Of a stretch of DNA of 64,000 nucleotides, positions 1 to 9,809 are shown in pieces. Position numbers and translations under genes: made by a program. Source of the DNA: Methylophilus sp. TWE2. GTDB taxonomy: Bacteria > Pseudomonadota > Gammaproteobacteria > Burkholderiales > Methylophilaceae. The notes beneath the pieces are model-generated. The model saw only the letters and a program-made list of their open reading frames with translations. It was not told where the DNA came from and ran no database searches. The DNA is taken from NCBI RefSeq assembly GCF_001183865.1, contig NZ_CP012020.1, forward strand, positions 1 to 64,000. The letters are read 5' to 3'. Numbering within the stretch: position 1 is the first letter of the stretch; every line of letters starts with the position of its first letter.

Positions 1-85
1 GGCAATTATAACTAAATAAATGCAAAACACCTGAGACACAGAAGCAGGATGTTTATTGCTGACTTTTTAAAAAAGCACTGGAGCA

Positions 86-1510
86 ATGGAAAATTTTTGG
101 GCTTATTGTTTGCTCAAGTTCGAACAGGAACTGTCTGCACAACAATACAATACCTGGATTAAACCGCTTAAGGCACGCGTTAATGGCGAAGCTGTACAAA
201 TTGTTGCGCCCAACAAATTTGTCATGCAATGGGTCAAGAGCAAATTTTTCAATCGTATTGCAACCATTGCCAATGAATTATCCCCAACTGCCATCGTTGA
301 GCTGATTGTGGATAGCAGCGAGCAGGCTGCGATTGTCAGCGGCCAAACTCTTGCAAAATCGCCACAGACTACTGAATCAACTGTTGAGAGCACTATCACT
401 GCAGCTGCCACGCAAAAAACAAACAACCGCGTGATAGACAAAAAGCCTGTCAGCAGCCGGGCGCCCGCCAGACATCTTAAAAACGAAAAAAACAGTGGCC
501 TCAACGACAGTTTCCTGTTTGATAATTACGTCACAGGCCGTGCCAACCAGCTTGCGCGAGCAGCAGCCATTCAGGTGGCCGGCAATCCCGGCCAGGCGTA
601 TAACCCATTGTTTATTTACGGCGGCGTCGGCTTGGGTAAAACACATCTGTTGCAAGCAATTGGTAACGAGCTGAAAAAAATCAAACCAGAAGCCAATATT
701 CGTTACCTGCACGCAGAACGATATGTTTCTGATGTGGTGAAGGCTTACGAAAACAAAGCATTTGACGAGTTTAAACAGCAATATCACTCATTGGATTTAT
801 TGCTAATTGATGATATCCAGTTCTTTGCCAAAAAAACCCGTACGCAGGAAGAGTTCTTTTATGCGTTTAATACTCTGATCGAAGAGAAAAAACAGATCGT
901 CATTACCTGTGATACCTATCCAAAAGAGATTGTGGATATGGACGAGCGGTTGCGTACGCGCTTTAGTTGGGGATTGACGGTGGCAGTAGAGCCGCCCGAA
1001 CTGGAAATGCGCGTCGCGATTCTGCGCAAAAAAGCAGAAAACCTGAATATTGATCTGCACGAAGATGTGGCTTTCTTTGTTGCCAAACAAATCCGCTCCA
1101 GCGTGCGTGAACTGGAAGGTGCACTGAACCGGATTATTGCCATGGCCAACTTTACCGGCCATGCCATTGACGTGCACCTAGCCAAGGATGCCCTGCGTGA
1201 CCTGATTGCCGTGCGTGGCCGACAAATCACCATCGAAAATATACAGAAGACAGTCGCTGATTATTACAAGATTAAAGTCAGCGATATGTTTAGTAAAAAG
1301 CGTTCACGTAATGTGGCCAGGCCACGCCAGGTGGCGATGTCTTTGGCCCGTGAACTGACCAATCACAGCTTCCCGGAAATCGGGGAAGCCTTTGGTGGAC
1401 GGCATCACACCACGGTGATGCACGCCTGTGAAGAAATCGAACAATTACGCTTGAATGACCAAACACTGGCACGCGATATTGGTTTGCTGACGCAAGTCAT
1501 CCGTGATTAA
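86..1510 (+). CDS. dnaA: Chromosomal replication initiator DnaA
   Basis: DnaA binds 9-bp boxes at the origin, oligomerises with ATP and opens the duplex. The 474-residue protein has the usual layout. An N-terminal domain (about 1-80) is followed by a low-complexity linker rich in T, S and A (about 85-140), then an AAA+ module with Walker A GGVGLGKT near residue 180 and Walker B LLLIDDIQF near 250. The C-terminal helix-turn-helix domain carries the DnaA signature near GGRHHTTVMHA. The ATG start is preceded by GGAG at a short spacing. It is the first gene of a dnaA-dnaN-gyrB order typical of origins, with candidate DnaA boxes just downstream. Full length, no defects seen. Confidence 0.98.
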   Translation: MENFWAYCLLKFEQELSAQQYNTWIKPLKARVNGEAVQIVAPNKFVMQWVKSKFFNRIATIANELSPTAIVELIVDSSEQAAIVSGQTLAKSPQTTESTVESTITAAATQKTNNRVIDKKPVSSRAPARHLKNEKNSGLNDSFLFDNYVTGRANQLARAAAIQVAGNPGQAYNPLFIYGGVGLGKTHLLQAIGNELKKIKPEANIRYLHAERYVSDVVKAYENKAFDEFKQQYHSLDLLLIDDIQFFAKKTRTQEEFFYAFNTLIEEKKQIVITCDTYPKEIVDMDERLRTRFSWGLTVAVEPPELEMRVAILRKKAENLNIDLHEDVAFFVAKQIRSSVRELEGALNRIIAMANFTGHAIDVHLAKDALRDLIAVRGRQITIENIQKTVADYYKIKVSDMFSKKRSRNVARPRQVAMSLARELTNHSFPEIGEAFGGRHHTTVMHACEEIEQLRLNDQTLARDIGLLTQVIRD

Positions 1511-1778
1511 AAAACTTGTTTGGTTTAAATTTAGGCTGAGGAAAGCTGTGGATAACATGAGAATGAGGTGTGTTTAAATATTGCGTATAGACAAGATAAA
1601 TTCGGTTTACAATATTAGGCACAAAAGATGCATGTTTAAACCGCAATTTATACACAAGCTAATCTGTCTGTAAGTGTTTGAATAACATTGATTTTTAGAG
1701 TTACCCACAAAAAAGTGAAACATTACTATTAGTCTTATCTTTTATATATTGAAATAAAGTTATTAATCAGGTCAGGCC
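1511..1778. other. oriC: Probable replication origin (oriC) between dnaA and dnaN
   Basis: This 268-bp gap holds two exact DnaA-box matches to TTATNCACA: TTATCCACA on the minus strand (1547-1555) and TTATACACA on the plus strand (1648-1656). A one-mismatch copy, TTACCCACA, lies at 1701-1709. A strongly AT-rich tract follows (about 1715-1770) and could serve as the unwinding region. Position beside dnaA and before dnaN is a common origin site. The box matches are seen directly; origin function is inferred. The dnaN promoter must also lie here, with AGG upstream of the dnaN ATG. Confidence 0.72.
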
Positions 1779-2882
1779 ATGCAAATCAAAATCAACCGTG
1801 AGGTTTTGCTCAAACCCCTCAACAATGTGACTGGTATCGTAGAACGCAGACACACACTGCCTATCCTTTCTAATCTGTTGGTGAACATCAAACAACAGGA
1901 AATGCATCTGACAGCGACCGATCTGGAAATGCAGATTTCACTGAAAGTGCATGGTGGGATAGAAGGTGAATTGAGTACGACCATTTCAGCCAAGAAATTG
2001 CTGGATATCTGCCGCTCATTGCCTGATAGCACGACCATAGAAATGAATAATCAGGATAATCGCATCACACTGAAAGCGGGCAAAAGCCGGTTTAACCTGC
2101 AAACTTTGCCAGCAGCAGATTATCCATTGATGAGCAAAGCCAGCGGACAAAACATCAGTTTCAGTCTGGCCCAATCGGAACTCAAGCGCTTGCTCAAACA
2201 AGTCGAGTTCGCCATGGCACAACAGGATATCCGTTACTATTTGAATGGCCTGTTACTTGAAGTGAATGGCAACCAGTTACACGTTGTAGGCACTGACGGA
2301 CATCGCTTGAGTTACACCAATACCACACTAGACCAGGACTTTGAAAAAACCGAAGTGATCCTGCCACGTAAAACGGTATTGGAATTGACCAAATTGCTGG
2401 ATGAGCAATCAGATAGCCCCGTGGTGATTGATCTGCTGAATGGCCAGGTCAGTTTTGAGTTTGGTGATATCCAGCTGATCAGCAAAGTGATTGACGGTAA
2501 GTTCCCGGATTACAACCGCGTGATTCCTACCGGACACCAGAATACATTTATCGTAAATCGTGTGGCGATTTTGAGTGCGTTGCAACGTGCTTCTATTTTG
2601 TCCAACGAAAAATACCGCAGCATTCGCATGGTGATCACCAATGGTCTACTCAAGCTAATCAGTACTAACACTGAGCAGGAAGAAGCGGAAGAAGAACTGG
2701 AAATTGATTACAGCAAAGTGGCACTGGATATCGGTTTCAATGTCACTTACCTGATTGATGTACTCAACAATCTGAGTGATGAACAGATTGAATTTGCGTT
2801 TGCTGATGCCAACAGTAGCTGCCTGATCACTGCCGCCAGTGATGCCAATTATAAATACGTAGTGATGCCAATGCGCATATAA
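1779..2882 (+). CDS. dnaN: DNA polymerase III sliding clamp, beta subunit
   Basis: The beta clamp encircles DNA and tethers polymerase III and other repair polymerases. The 367-residue product starts MQIKINREVLLKPL and ends VMPMRI; a hydrophobic-P-M-R-hydrophobic C-terminus is characteristic of bacterial beta clamps. Three repeated clamp subdomains of about 120 residues are consistent with the length. It follows the putative origin and is co-oriented with dnaA and gyrB. The start codon is preceded by an AGG at a suitable distance. Family length is normal and no interruption is visible. Confidence 0.97.
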   Translation: MQIKINREVLLKPLNNVTGIVERRHTLPILSNLLVNIKQQEMHLTATDLEMQISLKVHGGIEGELSTTISAKKLLDICRSLPDSTTIEMNNQDNRITLKAGKSRFNLQTLPAADYPLMSKASGQNISFSLAQSELKRLLKQVEFAMAQQDIRYYLNGLLLEVNGNQLHVVGTDGHRLSYTNTTLDQDFEKTEVILPRKTVLELTKLLDEQSDSPVVIDLLNGQVSFEFGDIQLISKVIDGKFPDYNRVIPTGHQNTFIVNRVAILSALQRASILSNEKYRSIRMVITNGLLKLISTNTEQEEAEEELEIDYSKVALDIGFNVTYLIDVLNNLSDEQIEFAFADANSSCLITAASDANYKYVVMPMRI

Positions 2883-2888
2883 TGCATG

Positions 2889-2916
2889 CTTGCATGTTTC
2901 ACGTGAAACATGCAAG
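2889..2916. promoter_or_regulatory. parS: parS centromere site in a perfect 28-bp palindrome
   Basis: Positions 2895-2910 read TGTTTCACGTGAAACA, an exact match to the ParB-binding parS consensus. The dyad continues outward without mismatch to 28 bp (2889-2916). It sits in the dnaN-gyrB gap, the expected origin-proximal place for parS. No T tract follows, so it is not an obvious terminator. ParB binding is established knowledge for this sequence; parA and parB are not in the window. Confidence 0.93.
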
Positions 2917-2940
2917 GCATTGATTATTCATGTCTTTTAA

Positions 2941-5366
<2,426 letters not shown>

Positions 5367-5367
<1 letters not shown>

Positions 5368-5374
5368 TGATTTA
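5367..5374 (+). repeat. Flanking direct repeat ATGATTTA, gyrB side
   Basis: ATGATTTA lies immediately outside the TGTAGG terminus and recurs immediately outside the other end at 22893-22900. It overlaps the last base of the gyrB stop codon. Tn7 normally duplicates 5 bp. Here the symmetric termini leave an 8-bp direct repeat, so part of it may be a chance match or the family may differ. Confidence 0.6.
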
Positions 5375-5434
5375 TGTAGGTTCGCAGAAATAGTGAAAAC
5401 TTTCGCACAATTGTGAAAACTTACGTTGTGCGAA
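5375..5434 (+). repeat. Transposon end, tns-proximal, with TnsB-type repeats
   Basis: The terminus TGTAGGTTCGCAG is followed by two direct repeats: TTCGCAGAAATAGTGAAAAC at 5381-5400 and TTCGCACAATTGTGAAAAC at 5402-5420. An inverted half-copy (GTTGTGCGAA) lies at 5425-5434. Spacing of about 21 bp, one copy touching the terminus, matches the organisation of Tn7-family TnsB binding sites. Binding itself is inferred. Confidence 0.85.
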
Positions 5435-5460
5435 TTTAATAAAAAAGAAGGTTAATAAGT

Positions 5461-5494
5461 GAAGCTTTAAAAAATTTGGTTTTTTTAAAGCTTC
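5461..5494. terminator. Perfect 14-bp stem-loop inside the transposon end
   Basis: GAAGCTTTAAAAAA (5461-5474) pairs exactly with TTTTTTAAAGCTTC (5481-5494) around a 6-nt loop. It could stop read-through from gyrB into the element, because the insertion removed the gyrB terminator. A T-rich descending arm supports this, but no separate U tract follows. Confidence 0.5.
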
Positions 5495-5537
5495 CTATAT
5501 AGGAAATTAAGTACAATAATTATATATTTCCTATATA
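5492..5537. promoter_or_regulatory. Probable operator region for the transposon Xre regulator
   Basis: TTCCTATATAGGAA at 5492-5505 is a perfect 14-bp palindrome. Its half, TTCCTATATA, recurs at 5528-5537, 36 bp downstream. The pair lies about 100 bp before the Xre-type gene, so autoregulation of the transposition genes is a reasonable inference. Confidence 0.5.
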
Positions 5538-5626
5538 AAACAATAACTTAACAAAAAATTTTGTTGAGAAAATAGTCCCGGTGATGTAATCTTCCTGTTC
5601 GAAGATTATTTAATCCGGGATTTTTT

Positions 5627-6031
5627 TTGAGCCCTTTCGCTGCACATCTTTATCAACTTCGCCAAAGACTTAAATTAAGTCAGCGAGAGCTTGCTGAGCA
5701 AGTTGGTTACGAGCAAGGTCTGATCTCCGCGTTGGAGCTAGATAAGAAATCCCCAACGGATGAGTTTGTAGAAAAACTTGTCTGCAGATTTAACTTGAGC
5801 TTGGTTGAAATAGAAGAATTGAGGAAGCTCGCCAGAATTTCTCAACGTAAATACGTTATTCCAGCAGAAACACCACCCGAAGCATTTCATATGCTGCATC
5901 GTTTAATGAATGCTTTACCAGAACTCCAATTATCCGAGATACGAATTTTTGAAGAAGTACTGAGCTTGCGAGAGCAAAGACCGCTTGCTTTAAAAAGTGT
6001 GAACGGCGAAGAGGGGAGGCCAAAAATGTAA
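5627..6031 (+). CDS. Xre-family transcriptional regulator of the transposon
   Basis: A 134-residue protein with an N-terminal Cro/C1-type helix-turn-helix (about residues 7-62: LRQRLKLSQRELAEQVGYEQ, then GLISALELDKK). The C-terminal part is leucine- and glutamate-rich and probably helical. The start is TTG, because no ATG or GTG exists upstream in frame and the helix-turn-helix begins almost at once; no strong ribosome-binding site is visible. It sits alone between the transposon end and tnsA, like the Xre repressors seen upstream of transposition genes in some other Tn7-like elements. The palindromes at 5492-5537 are likely targets. Role as a repressor of tnsABC is inferred. Confidence 0.8.
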   Translation: MSPFAAHLYQLRQRLKLSQRELAEQVGYEQGLISALELDKKSPTDEFVEKLVCRFNLSLVEIEELRKLARISQRKYVIPAETPPEAFHMLHRLMNALPELQLSEIRIFEEVLSLREQRPLALKSVNGEEGRPKM

Positions 6032-6062
6032 AAGGGGACAAACTTTTCAGCTTGCCCCCTTG
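6031..6062. terminator. Possible stem-loop after the Xre gene
   Basis: The run AAGGGGACAA is nearly complementary to CTTGCCCCCTT about 12 nt further on, giving a GC-rich stem with an imperfection. No T tract follows. It may end the regulator transcript. The rest of 6063-6234 shows no clear structure beyond the leader of tnsA. Confidence 0.3.
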
Positions 6063-6234
6063 GCTTCAGAGTAGTGTCTAAAGACCACAGAACCTTAAGT
6101 ATCTTCTCTGAGCCTTGCGGGCGTCAAGTAGTAAATTCAATTATCACCTCATAAAAAAATTAGGTTTTCACCTGATCAAAGGCTTTTTGCGCCTTAAAAA
6201 TGAGGATGTTCTGACCTAACAGTAAGGACTGACT

Positions 6235-6858
6235 ATGACTGCACGTAAGGCTGTAACCCGTTCAGGACGGGGAGTAAGAGGCTATAGCGCTTCACTGAAA
6301 ATGAGAAAGATGATTCCATGGGAATCGACTTTAGAGCGTGATGCCATTCTGATTTTAGAGTTTTCTCATGAGGTAAAAAATTATTCAGCACAACCTCAAA
6401 AATTCTATTTCTACGAACATGATCAACAAAAATTCTGTTATCCGGATTTCAGGGCTTGCAGAGCAAATAAATGCATTACCCATATTGAAGTTAAACCATC
6501 AGCTAAATTGAAGTGCCCGATATTGAGAGCTCGACTGGCTGCAATTAAGAAAGCGCATGAGCAGCAGGATATAGATTACCAAATCTGGGATGAAACCTTC
6601 ATCAGACAAGAGCCAAGATTAACGAATCTAAAACTCTTGGCTTATCACTTACCAGGGATCAATGACGATCTTAGCGATGCAGATGATGCATTCGAAAAAC
6701 TCATCATTCTTCCTGCCAGGACTTTAGCCGGAGTGATTGCAATCTTAAAAGACGAACGCTTGGCCTATCAGTTATTAGCGCTTGGTTATTTGATCTGCGA
6801 TCTCGATCAACCAATCACGATGGAAAGTGTGGTTTATCTTCGGGAGAGAGATCAATGA
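6235..6858 (+). CDS. tnsA: TnsA-like transposon endonuclease
   Basis: TnsA is the restriction-enzyme-like subunit that cuts the 5' ends of a Tn7-type element, giving cut-and-paste rather than replicative movement. The 207-residue product has the nuclease signature: Glu in PWESTLERDAIL (about residue 30), Asp in CYPDFRA (about 69) and Glu-x-Lys in HIEVKPS (about 85). This corresponds to the E-D-K catalytic set of TnsA. The C-terminal part (about 120-207) would be the TnsC-contacting domain. AGTAAGGA precedes the ATG. The stop overlaps the tnsB start in an ATGA-type junction, so it heads a coupled tnsABC-tniQ operon. Confidence 0.9.
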   Translation: MTARKAVTRSGRGVRGYSASLKMRKMIPWESTLERDAILILEFSHEVKNYSAQPQKFYFYEHDQQKFCYPDFRACRANKCITHIEVKPSAKLKCPILRARLAAIKKAHEQQDIDYQIWDETFIRQEPRLTNLKLLAYHLPGINDDLSDADDAFEKLIILPARTLAGVIAILKDERLAYQLLALGYLICDLDQPITMESVVYLRERDQ

Positions 6859-8198
6859 AACACTTTGCATTTAGGAAGGGACTGGTCTTTATCCGTGATG
6901 AAAAGAAATTCACTCTACTGCGACGTTTAATGGATGGCAGTTTTCAGCTGGAGAGTGAGGATGGTGAGCTAATCAAATGCAGCGAGGCTGAGATCATTCT
7001 TGGTTGTAGCCGTGGCGAGTGGGTCATTGACGACGCTGAACTTGAGGCCCCATTAGTCATCGACCCAAAAATTTCTCGAGATCTTTCGACTTTTTCAGAA
7101 GAGGAGCAGCGTAAGGCCAATAGGAAAGATGAGTACTTGAGGCGGGTCACTGGCGGGCAGAAGTTTGTGATGAATTACGAAAAGCTCGAAAAGCAAATTG
7201 CCCAGGTTGCAGTCGAGTTGAATGATCCTAATCCACCTAGTGCTCTTAGCCTGTATCGCTGGAATAGAAAGAAACAGAAAGGGCGTGGCAGTCCGGTGGA
7301 TCTCGTTGATCGGTTTGAGCAACGAGGCCGCCGATTGAGTTGGAGCAAAACGGTCAAGGACATCGTGGATAAAGCGATTGAGGAGGTATATTTCAATCAT
7401 CAGTTATATCCGAAGGTTGCTGTTTCAGAACTGGTTGAAACAAGGGTCGGACAGTGGGCAAAGAAGTTGCCGCCTGACAACGAAATCAAGCTGCCTTCGA
7501 AGTCATCAATTTACCGGTATATTGAGAAATTGGAGGCATACAATGTTGTCTCGAAAAGACTAGGAAAGTCGGAGGCTGATCTTAGATTTAGGAGCGTGAA
7601 GGGCAAGCAGATAGCAACACGTCTCTCGGAGCGTTGGGAGATAGATCATTCTCCACTAGATATCCTAGTCATTTGTGAGAAAAGTTTTAAGCCACTAGGG
7701 CGTCCGTGGCTGACGATTACCATCGATAAATACAGCCGGATGATTGTGGGCTTTTATCTGAGTTTTCGGGAGCCGTCCGCATATGCGGTATTGCAATGCC
7801 TGAAGCAAGCCATTTTGCCTAAGGATGAAATTCTAGCGGCGTACTCCGATATCAAAACACCTTGGCCAGCGAGAGGAATTCCAGAGACCATCGTGTGCGA
7901 TAACGGCATGGATCTCCATGCCAATGCCTTAATTAGTTTCTGCCAGGAGTTGGGCATTCAAGTCCAGTTCTGTCCAGCGAAAACACCTCAATACAAAGGT
8001 TCGGTAGAGCGTGTCTTCCGCACAATTGAAGAAGGACTGATACATCAATTACCAGGTACCGTGTTTGCCAACATTGATGCGCGTGGTGATTACCCATCGG
8101 AAGAAAAAGCCAGTCTGACATTCAGTGATCTTCAACATCTGCTGATCAAATGGATCGTCGATGTCTATCACCTCACGCATCACAGGGGGTTAGTATGA
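6855..8198 (+). CDS. tnsB: TnsB-like DDE transposase, N-terminal and catalytic part
   Basis: TnsB binds the transposon ends and performs 3'-end cleavage and strand transfer. This 447-residue piece has N-terminal DNA-binding regions (about 1-250) and the full retroviral-integrase catalytic core: Asp in WEIDHSP (about 264), Asp in IVCDNGMD (about 349) and Glu in KGSVERVF (about 385). It stops right after YHLTHHRGLV, where intact TnsB proteins continue through a short linker into the beta-barrel (Mu-transposase C-terminal) domain. That domain is encoded by the next ORF in the -1 frame. The stop TGA overlaps an ATG preceded by AGGGGG. Split gene, frameshift mutation or programmed frameshift are all possible. 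Confidence 0.88.
   Translation: MKHFAFRKGLVFIRDEKKFTLLRRLMDGSFQLESEDGELIKCSEAEIILGCSRGEWVIDDAELEAPLVIDPKISRDLSTFSEEEQRKANRKDEYLRRVTGGQKFVMNYEKLEKQIAQVAVELNDPNPPSALSLYRWNRKKQKGRGSPVDLVDRFEQRGRRLSWSKTVKDIVDKAIEEVYFNHQLYPKVAVSELVETRVGQWAKKLPPDNEIKLPSKSSIYRYIEKLEAYNVVSKRLGKSEADLRFRSVKGKQIATRLSERWEIDHSPLDILVICEKSFKPLGRPWLTITIDKYSRMIVGFYLSFREPSAYAVLQCLKQAILPKDEILAAYSDIKTPWPARGIPETIVCDNGMDLHANALISFCQELGIQVQFCPAKTPQYKGSVERVFRTIEEGLIHQLPGTVFANIDARGDYPSEEKASLTFSDLQHLLIKWIVDVYHLTHHRGLV
8184..8198 (+). promoter_or_regulatory. Internal ribosome-binding site and ATGA stop-start overlap in tnsB
   Basis: AGGGGG at 8184-8189 lies 5 nt before ATG at 8195-8197, which overlaps the TGA stop (8196-8198) of the catalytic ORF. 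This favours translational coupling of a separate C-terminal polypeptide. The same G5 run could also permit slippage into the -1 frame. Confidence 0.6.
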
Positions 8199-8812
8199 CT
8201 ACACCTTTGGAAAAATGGCAGGCGGGGGAGCGTGAGCGGATTATCAAGCATCCGGCCGAACCTGCATTGTTAGAAGTCATTGCTGGCCATCAGGAAACAC
8301 GACGTGTATTTCATTATGGCTTGGAGGTAAATGGGCTGCATTACAACAACGACCATTTACAAAAACTTCGTCGGCAGTATGGGGAGGAGCTCAAAGTCGA
8401 CTTCAAGTATTACGAAGATGATATGGGTTATATCCACGTCTTCGATCCTTACGAAAAGCTTTACTTCAAGGTACATGCCATACATTTTGAATATGCTAAT
8501 GGTTTGAGGCTGGTGCAACATCAATCCATTCCCAGTGCTTTGAGAGAGCAGCAAAAAGACCCTCATAACAGAGAACTCCTGCTTCAAAACAAACAGGAGC
8601 TACAGCAAATTGTGACGTCAGCGATTCACCATAACAAAATGGGGAAACGAAAACGGCAAGCTGTCTTGCGAGGTAAGGACAGCCGATTGCCAAAAGCGGA
8701 AGTATTCACTTTTCTGGAAGAGTCTTTTAACGAGGAGGTTACTGAGGAAATCGACTTACCAGATTTCGAGATAGGTGAGCGTAAAAGCAATCAGAGAGGG
8801 GAGGCCGAATGA
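8195..8812 (+). CDS. TnsB C-terminal (beta-barrel and TnsC-interacting) part
   Basis: A 205-residue ORF that continues TnsB in the -1 frame. It begins MTTPLEKWQAG, the (T/S)P-x-x-x-W motif found where Mu/TnsB transposases enter the C-terminal beta-barrel domain. It continues through HYGLEVNGLHYNN and the FKYYEDDMGYIHVFDP segment typical of that domain. The charged tail (about 130-205) would hold the TnsA/TnsC contact region. An open frame also exists from 8150, but the ATG at 8195 has a strong AGGGGG and excludes residues that duplicate the upstream frame. The stop overlaps the tnsC ATG (ATGA). No such stand-alone gene is known to me in Tn7; the split is either functional or a lesion. Confidence 0.75.
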   Translation: MTTPLEKWQAGERERIIKHPAEPALLEVIAGHQETRRVFHYGLEVNGLHYNNDHLQKLRRQYGEELKVDFKYYEDDMGYIHVFDPYEKLYFKVHAIHFEYANGLRLVQHQSIPSALREQQKDPHNRELLLQNKQELQQIVTSAIHHNKMGKRKRQAVLRGKDSRLPKAEVFTFLEESFNEEVTEEIDLPDFEIGERKSNQRGEAE

Positions 8813-9807
8813 TTTCATCCTCTAAAAACCATCTGCGCAACGCTGTAACGCGTTTTTCTATTCGAAATAGGATCATCTCCTACCCGAGATTCAAAGAAGC
8901 GCTGGAGCTCATTACACGACTACATATGCGGTCATTAAATACAGACCACCATGGAGGTTTACTGATTACCGGTTTATCGGGTGCAGGAAAGAGCACGATC
9001 AGGAATGAATATGAAGGGCGATATCCGAGAAGGGATCTTGGTGAAATCACAGTCATTCCAGTTTTGACGGTAGATACGCCAGCCGGGCCGACCGTAAAAA
9101 ACCTTGCGGAGTCCATTCTTGTTGCGCTCGGTGATCCCATGAGTCACCAGGGATCTGCAGAACATAAAACGCACCGTATTTATTATTTCCTCAAGCTCTG
9201 CAAAGTGGAATTATTACTGATTGATGAGTTTCAACACTTTGTGGAGCATGCGAAGCGCAATGAAACTTTGCGGGTAACGGATTGGCTTAAGAATCTGATT
9301 AACCAGGCACGCATTCCAGTGGTGTTATTTGGTTTACCCAATAGCGAGGAAATTCTCAGGTTAAACGTGCAATTGGCCAGACGGTTTTCTGCGAGGTATT
9401 ACCTGCGGCCTTTCAGCATTTATGACGAGCAAGAGGTGAGGGAATACCGCGGGGTGCTTAAGGTTATTGAGAATGCGCTCCCTTTAACCACAGTGTCTTT
9501 GAGTAGTCCGGTAATGGCAAAGCGGTTCTATTTCGCCACCTATGGTCTGATTGACTACATCGGCAAAATTGTGGACGGTGCAGTGCTATTGGCATTGCTA
9601 GAGAACAGCCCAACCATAAAGGAAAAGCATTATGCGGATGCTTTTAAGGAAGAGGTGTGGCGAGATGTAGCTGAGAAGCTAAATCCGTTTTCCAACAACT
9701 CTAAGCTGAGGCCACTCGTCAAAGTCGGTGAGCCTTTTGAGCGAATGACCGATAGTCTTGTGATGAAGACACATAACGATGTATTGAAAGAACAGGCGGG
9801 GTTGTAG
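8809..9807 (+). CDS. tnsC: TnsC-like AAA+ transposition regulator (TniB family)
   Basis: TnsC is the ATP-dependent matchmaker that polymerises on target DNA, recruits TnsA/TnsB and provides target immunity. The 332-residue protein has Walker A GLSGAGKST (about 55-63) and Walker B LLLIDEFQHF (about 134-143). An Asn-containing sensor region follows (VVLFGLPNSEEI) and an arginine-rich LARRFSARYYLRPF stretch resembles the TniB/TnsC sensor and arginine-finger area. At 332 residues it is shorter than TnsC of Tn7 itself and closer to TniB. ATGA overlap with the preceding ORF and a 2-nt gap to tniQ indicate one transcript. Confidence 0.9.
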   Translation: MISSSKNHLRNAVTRFSIRNRIISYPRFKEALELITRLHMRSLNTDHHGGLLITGLSGAGKSTIRNEYEGRYPRRDLGEITVIPVLTVDTPAGPTVKNLAESILVALGDPMSHQGSAEHKTHRIYYFLKLCKVELLLIDEFQHFVEHAKRNETLRVTDWLKNLINQARIPVVLFGLPNSEEILRLNVQLARRFSARYYLRPFSIYDEQEVREYRGVLKVIENALPLTTVSLSSPVMAKRFYFATYGLIDYIGKIVDGAVLLALLENSPTIKEKHYADAFKEEVWRDVAEKLNPFSNNSKLRPLVKVGEPFERMTDSLVMKTHNDVLKEQAGL

Positions 9808-9809
9808 CT

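Noticed and set aside
5461..5540. Short repeated TTCCTATATA sequences considered as a CRISPR-like or plasmid iteron array
   Set aside because: Only two copies, one being half of a palindrome, with no regular spacers. An operator is the simpler reading.
8150..8194. Extension of the TnsB C-terminal ORF upstream to 8150
   Set aside because: The extra residues overlap the conserved catalytic frame and do not look like TnsB. ATG at 8195 has a strong ribosome-binding site.
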